DNA from: Diaphorobacter aerolatus
Lineage (GTDB): Bacteria > Pseudomonadota > Gammaproteobacteria > Burkholderiales > Burkholderiaceae_C
Reading direction: 5' to 3'
Assembly (NCBI RefSeq): GCF_014489535.1
Contig: NZ_CP060783.1
Coordinates: forward strand, 4,423,501 to 4,487,500
Length of the DNA stretch: 64,000 nucleotides
In this document: positions 61,977-64,000 of the stretch, piece by piece
Layout: every line of letters starts with the position of its first letter
Numbering within the stretch: the stretch's first letter is position 1
Notes under the pieces: generated by a model
Databases searched by the model: none
What the model was told of the DNA's origin: nothing
What the model saw: only the letters and a program-made list of their open reading frames with translations
Translations under genes and position numbers: made by a program

Positions 61977-62243
61977 TTATTGTTGTAGTTGTGAGTGAGT
62001 GTCGCTCAGGAAGTCTTTAAAACCATTGCCACGGCATGTGATCATGTACATAGAGGCACTGTTCCTGGTGCGCTGTACCAAGTTGTCGTACTGCTCTTCT
62101 TGAATGATTCCAAGTTCGCCACACTCTCTAAGCTTTGCCATAAAGCATGTGATTGATACGATAGCTTGACCACAAGTGTGTGGGTTTCTCAGAAATGTTT
62201 CGCTCTGGATTACTTCATTGTAGATTTCCTCAAATGCTTTCAT
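61977..62243 (-). CDS. Small paralog-family protein, member 3 (88 aa)
   Basis: MKAFEEIYNEVIQSETFLRN, a central ITCFMAKLRECGELGIIQEE and NSASMYMITCRGNGFKDFLS follow the pattern of members 1 and 2. First gene after class B promoter copy 5. Confidence 0.6.
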   Translation of the reverse strand: MKAFEEIYNEVIQSETFLRNPHTCGQAIVSITCFMAKLRECGELGIIQEEQYDNLVQRTRNSASMYMITCRGNGFKDFLSDTHSQLQQ

Positions 62244-62269
62244 GATTTATTCCTTCTTGTTCTACTTTT

Positions 62270-62340
62270 ATTTAAGCAGAATAAAATGGAATGTCAAATT
62301 TTTGAGGGTAAATATTTGAGGTATTAGATAGACGGTCTAT
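62270..62340 (-). promoter_or_regulatory. Class B promoter with upstream repeats, copy 5
   Basis: Reverse strand: CGTCTATCTAATACCTCAAA, TATTTACCCTCAAAAATTTG; -35 TTGACA (62297-62292), 16-bp spacer ending TGC, -10 TTAAAT (62275-62270). Confidence 0.78.
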
Positions 62341-62440
62341 CTGCTGGAAGAATGGAATGCTTTTTACGAAGTGAGATAGCTCGTAGAGATACCACCCCCT
62401 TTTAAGGGAGGCTGTTCGGTATTCGGCTGTTTCGGTATTG
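62341..62440. repeat. Class C repeat element, copy 3
   Basis: TACGAAGTGAGATAGCTCGT, AGAGATACCACCCCCTTTTA, AGGGAGGCTGTTCGG; the tail GTATTCGGCTGTTTCGGTATT repeats internally. It carries both the ACGAAGTGAGA word of copy 1 and the AGCTCGTAGAGATACC word of copy 2. Confidence 0.6.
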
Positions 62441-62463
62441 AAAAAGCACCCGTAGGTGCTAGT
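62441..62463 (-). terminator. Terminator of the ankyrin gene at 62478
   Basis: Reverse strand: AGCACCTACGGGTGCT followed by TTTTTCAAT. Confidence 0.7.
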
Positions 62464-62477
62464 GGCCGTAGCTCAGG

Positions 62478-62999
62478 TCAAAGCTTTGGACCGTTGCCCT
62501 CGGGCTTCGCCTTCGGTGCTGGTTTCACTGCTAGCGTGTCGTCTAGGTTCTCAGAGAATGAGCGTGAGTCCTGTATCTCAATGGCTAGGGTGTAGCCATG
62601 CTCTTTGAGAAGTCTTGCCTCGTCGTCACTCAGGGTGTGGTGACACTGGTTCATGAGGAAACGGACTATTTCGGGCTGCTCGTTTCTCTCAGCGTCAAAG
62701 ACGGCGTTACGCCTGTAGCTGGATAGCTCTATGCCTGCTTTGAGTAGTACCCGCACCGTAGGTATTGACCCACTGGTGATAGCCCAATGTAGAGCGATTT
62801 GGTCATTGTGCTGGGGATCTGCGCCATGCTCTATGAGGTACTGGGCTACCTCATGGTGTCCACCTCTGCAGGCGTCCATGAGTAGGTGACTCGTCACCGT
62901 AGCACCGAGCTCCACCAGGCGGCGCACCTGGTCAATGTCACCAGCACGCACATAAGCGCCAAGAGCAAAGTTTGGGTTCATAGCTGGAGTGTAAAACAC
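62478..62999 (-). CDS. Ankyrin-repeat protein (173 aa)
   Basis: Four ankyrin units (LGAYVRAGDIDQVRRLVELG; HLLMDACRGGHHEVAQYLIE; ADPQHNDQIALHWAITSGSI; RNAVFDAERNEQPEIVRFLM) and a C-terminal segment ENLDDTLAVKPAPKAKPEGN ending GPKL, related to the SLAVKP tails at 27-29 kb. Start 62999 or ATG 62981 (MNPNFALGAYVR); neither has a clear ribosome site. The leader from the promoter at 63095-63117 contains two GC hairpins (63026-63057), a possible attenuator. Confidence 0.78.
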   Translation of the reverse strand: MFYTPAMNPNFALGAYVRAGDIDQVRRLVELGATVTSHLLMDACRGGHHEVAQYLIEHGADPQHNDQIALHWAITSGSIPTVRVLLKAGIELSSYRRNAVFDAERNEQPEIVRFLMNQCHHTLSDDEARLLKEHGYTLAIEIQDSRSFSENLDDTLAVKPAPKAKPEGNGPKL

Positions 63000-63089
63000 C
63001 CACTTGGTCTTACTTTTTTCCTCTTGAAAGAGGTATTTTTCCCCTTTTCAGGGGCTTTTTCCTTCGGTTTAGTCCCTTTAAGATTTTGG

Positions 63090-63117
63090 ATTGTATAAAG
63101 TATCAATCCAAGTTCAA
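63090..63117 (-). promoter_or_regulatory. Promoter of the ankyrin gene at 62478
   Basis: Reverse strand -35 TTGAAC, 16-bp spacer, -10 TACAAT. Confidence 0.65.
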
Positions 63118-63134
63118 GTTTCCTCCAAATTACC

Positions 63135-63467
63135 TTGCAGGGGTTGCAGGGGTGTTGCAGGGGTAAAAACTCGGACCCCTGCAAGGTAACAATCCTTTAT
63201 CCATAAGGGTTTCAAGAGGTTTTTTGGTTACCTTGCAGGGGTTGCAGGGGTAAAATTGAAAAAGTTTACGCGAGGCAATTTTTTTTTCAAAATTTCATTG
63301 AATCAAATTTTTAAAATTTTTTTTTCTTCTTTATAAAGGTTTTGCTTTGGACCCCTGCAACCCCTGCAAGCTCGATAAAAATCGTTCTGTAAGCCTTGCC
63401 ACATATAGCTTTCTACCTTGCAGGGGTAGGCAAAAAATCCCCTGCAAGACCCCTGCAACCCCTGCAA
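63135..63467. other. Iteron cluster with A+T-rich core; candidate replication origin
   Basis: The 9-mer TTGCAGGGG occurs six times forward (63135, 63144, 63155, 63233, 63242, 63418) and six times inverted (63176, 63352, 63361, 63439, 63450, 63459), often as abutting pairs. A 16-bp inverted repeat ACCCCTGCAAGGTAAC/GTTACCTTGCAGGGGT (63175-63190 and 63227-63242) is included. The middle (63251-63345) is very A+T-rich. The cluster lies directly downstream of a P4-type primase/helicase gene. The 518 bases 63000-63517 hold no other gene. Confidence 0.72.
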
Positions 63468-63480
63468 GCTCCAGACAAAA

Positions 63481-63504
63481 AATAAGCACCTTCTGGTGCT
63501 TTAT
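63481..63504 (-). terminator. Terminator of the primase/helicase gene
   Basis: Reverse strand: AGCACCAGAAGGTGCT followed by TATTTTTTG. Confidence 0.7.
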
Positions 63505-63517
63505 TTGCTTTTTAGGC

Positions 63518-64000
63518 TTAGAACGGAATTTCTTCAGTTTTAATTGTATGGCTGTCATCATTCAATGATTTCACCTTGAGATTGATAAATAACTTCTGTG
63601 AGCCATTGGACATTCTTCTGCTGTCTTTTAGCCCTGGAAATAGTTTCTTGATTCGTTTCCAGAAATTGTTTCCGTTTACTGGGGATCGGCTGTTGTCCCT
63701 GCACCAGTTGTTGTACTCTTGAAGGAACTCGGTCTTACCAGTAGGTGCCATGAGGTGGTCTTGAACATAGTTGAACTCAGTAATAAATCCAAGAACACTG
63801 TTGTTGGCAATCTTCTCTGCCTCATTTCTTTCGAGTACTGACAATGGAACGTCAAATTCTCCACGTTTTGTGAGTGCTTTAAGACCTTCCAAGCACCAGT
63901 CAACAACAAGGTGTAGTTCCTTCTCCATGATTAGCAAATCCAAGTCCTTGATTGCGTCGGAATTCTTGAACTGCCTATCCCAGCGAATGTAATGAAAGCG
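63518..64000 (-). CDS. P4-type (D5-like) primase/helicase, C-terminal part (partial)
   Basis: The frame is open from the right edge (RFHYIRWDRQFKNSDAIKDL) to 63518. It shows the end of a phage/plasmid primase of the P4 family: EKELHLVVDWCLEGLKALTK corresponds to the helicase end, and FLQEYNNWCRDNSRSPVNGN with FWKRIKKLFPGL to the C-terminal winged helix that in P4 alpha protein binds origin iterons. The catalytic domains are beyond the window. An ATG at 63943 is internal. Confidence 0.78.
   Translation of the reverse strand, partial: RFHYIRWDRQFKNSDAIKDLDLLIMEKELHLVVDWCLEGLKALTKRGEFDVPLSVLERNEAEKIANNSVLGFITEFNYVQDHLMAPTGKTEFLQEYNNWCRDNSRSPVNGNNFWKRIKKLFPGLKDSRRMSNGSQKLFINLKVKSLNDDSHTIKTEEIPF

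Larger units (their letters stand above)
19598..64000. mobile_element. Integrated conjugative element (left end and interior; right end outside window)
   Basis: Starts inside tRNA-Val and shows an abrupt change from G+C-rich to A+T-rich DNA. It carries a tyrosine integrase at the left end, a MobF relaxase, two coupling-protein-like ATPases, a lysozyme, an ArdC antirestriction protein, a ParA/StbB-like ATPase, an iteron origin and a P4-type primase. Core mating-pair proteins (VirB4, VirB6, VirB8-10, pilin) are not seen, so they are beyond 64 kb or supplied by another element. Confidence 0.88.

Noticed and set aside
62978..63184. 68-residue reverse frame (MQGSEFLPLQHPCNPCKV)
   Set aside because: It reads through iterons, promoter and leader hairpins and has no ribosome site.
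63135..63467. Regular repeats that could be taken for a CRISPR array
   Set aside because: The units are only 9 bp, occur in both orientations and lack spacers of even length; they fit replication iterons.

Overview
The first ~19.5 kb is G+C-rich chromosome of a beta-proteobacterium, most likely Comamonadaceae (argP/argO, metQ, serB with a DUF3149 peptide, mfd, ispD-ispF, an EnvZ/OmpR-like pair, spoT, poly-hydroxybutyrate-type dehydrogenase). At 19,550-19,597 a tRNA-Val(GAC) gene stops in its variable region and the sequence changes abruptly to A+T-rich DNA with different codon use. Everything from there to the right edge (64,000) is one integrated conjugative element; its right end lies outside the window.

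Element layout. 19.6-21.5 kb: attachment region, tyrosine integrase, XRE regulator. 21.6-23.3 kb: two lipoproteins and a membrane protein. 23.4-29.9 kb: a GltIJKL-type amino-acid ABC importer interleaved with two paralogous ankyrin-like proteins. 30.0-32.6 kb: ArdC antirestriction protein and small companions. 32.7-36.5 kb: an operon with a TrwB/TraD-like ATPase, two membrane proteins and a lysozyme. 36.6-39.5 kb: coiled-coil, ankyrin and basic-tailed proteins. 39.5-43.7 kb: VirD4/TraG-type coupling protein operon. 44.0-49.7 kb: MobF (TrwC-like) relaxase operon with two tail-anchored HExxH proteins. 49.7-51.7 kb: direct-repeat region (oriT/stability-site candidate), a DNA-binding candidate and a ParA/StbB-like ATPase. 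51.7-56.6 kb: iteron-controlled operon with two short degenerate N6-methylase-like proteins, then an HNH protein. 56.6-63.0 kb: five operons of tiny proteins, HTH proteins, a second amino-acid-binding protein and an ankyrin protein. 63.1-64 kb: a 12-copy iteron origin next to a P4-type primase/helicase.

Three themes stand out. (1) Two families of repeated promoters: a palindrome TATTGA-N5-TCAATA at seven loci co-ordinates transfer, partition and the Glt importer; a second promoter with upstream direct repeats drives the five right-hand operons. Nearly every promoter on the element has exactly 16 bp between -35 and a TGC-extended -10. (2) A dozen proteins, including the relaxase and ArdC, share short basic C-terminal tails ending in KI, KM, SM, VM or similar, which I interpret as possible type IV secretion signals; if so, the element delivers a protein cargo (ankyrin proteins, ArdC and others) together with its DNA. 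(3) Two candidate small RNAs have complete promoter and terminator signals.

Caution on quality: at least eleven genes, on chromosome and element alike, are each broken by the loss of one base in a short G or C run. The uniform pattern points to sequencing error, so I describe these genes as single coding regions with the frameshift noted.
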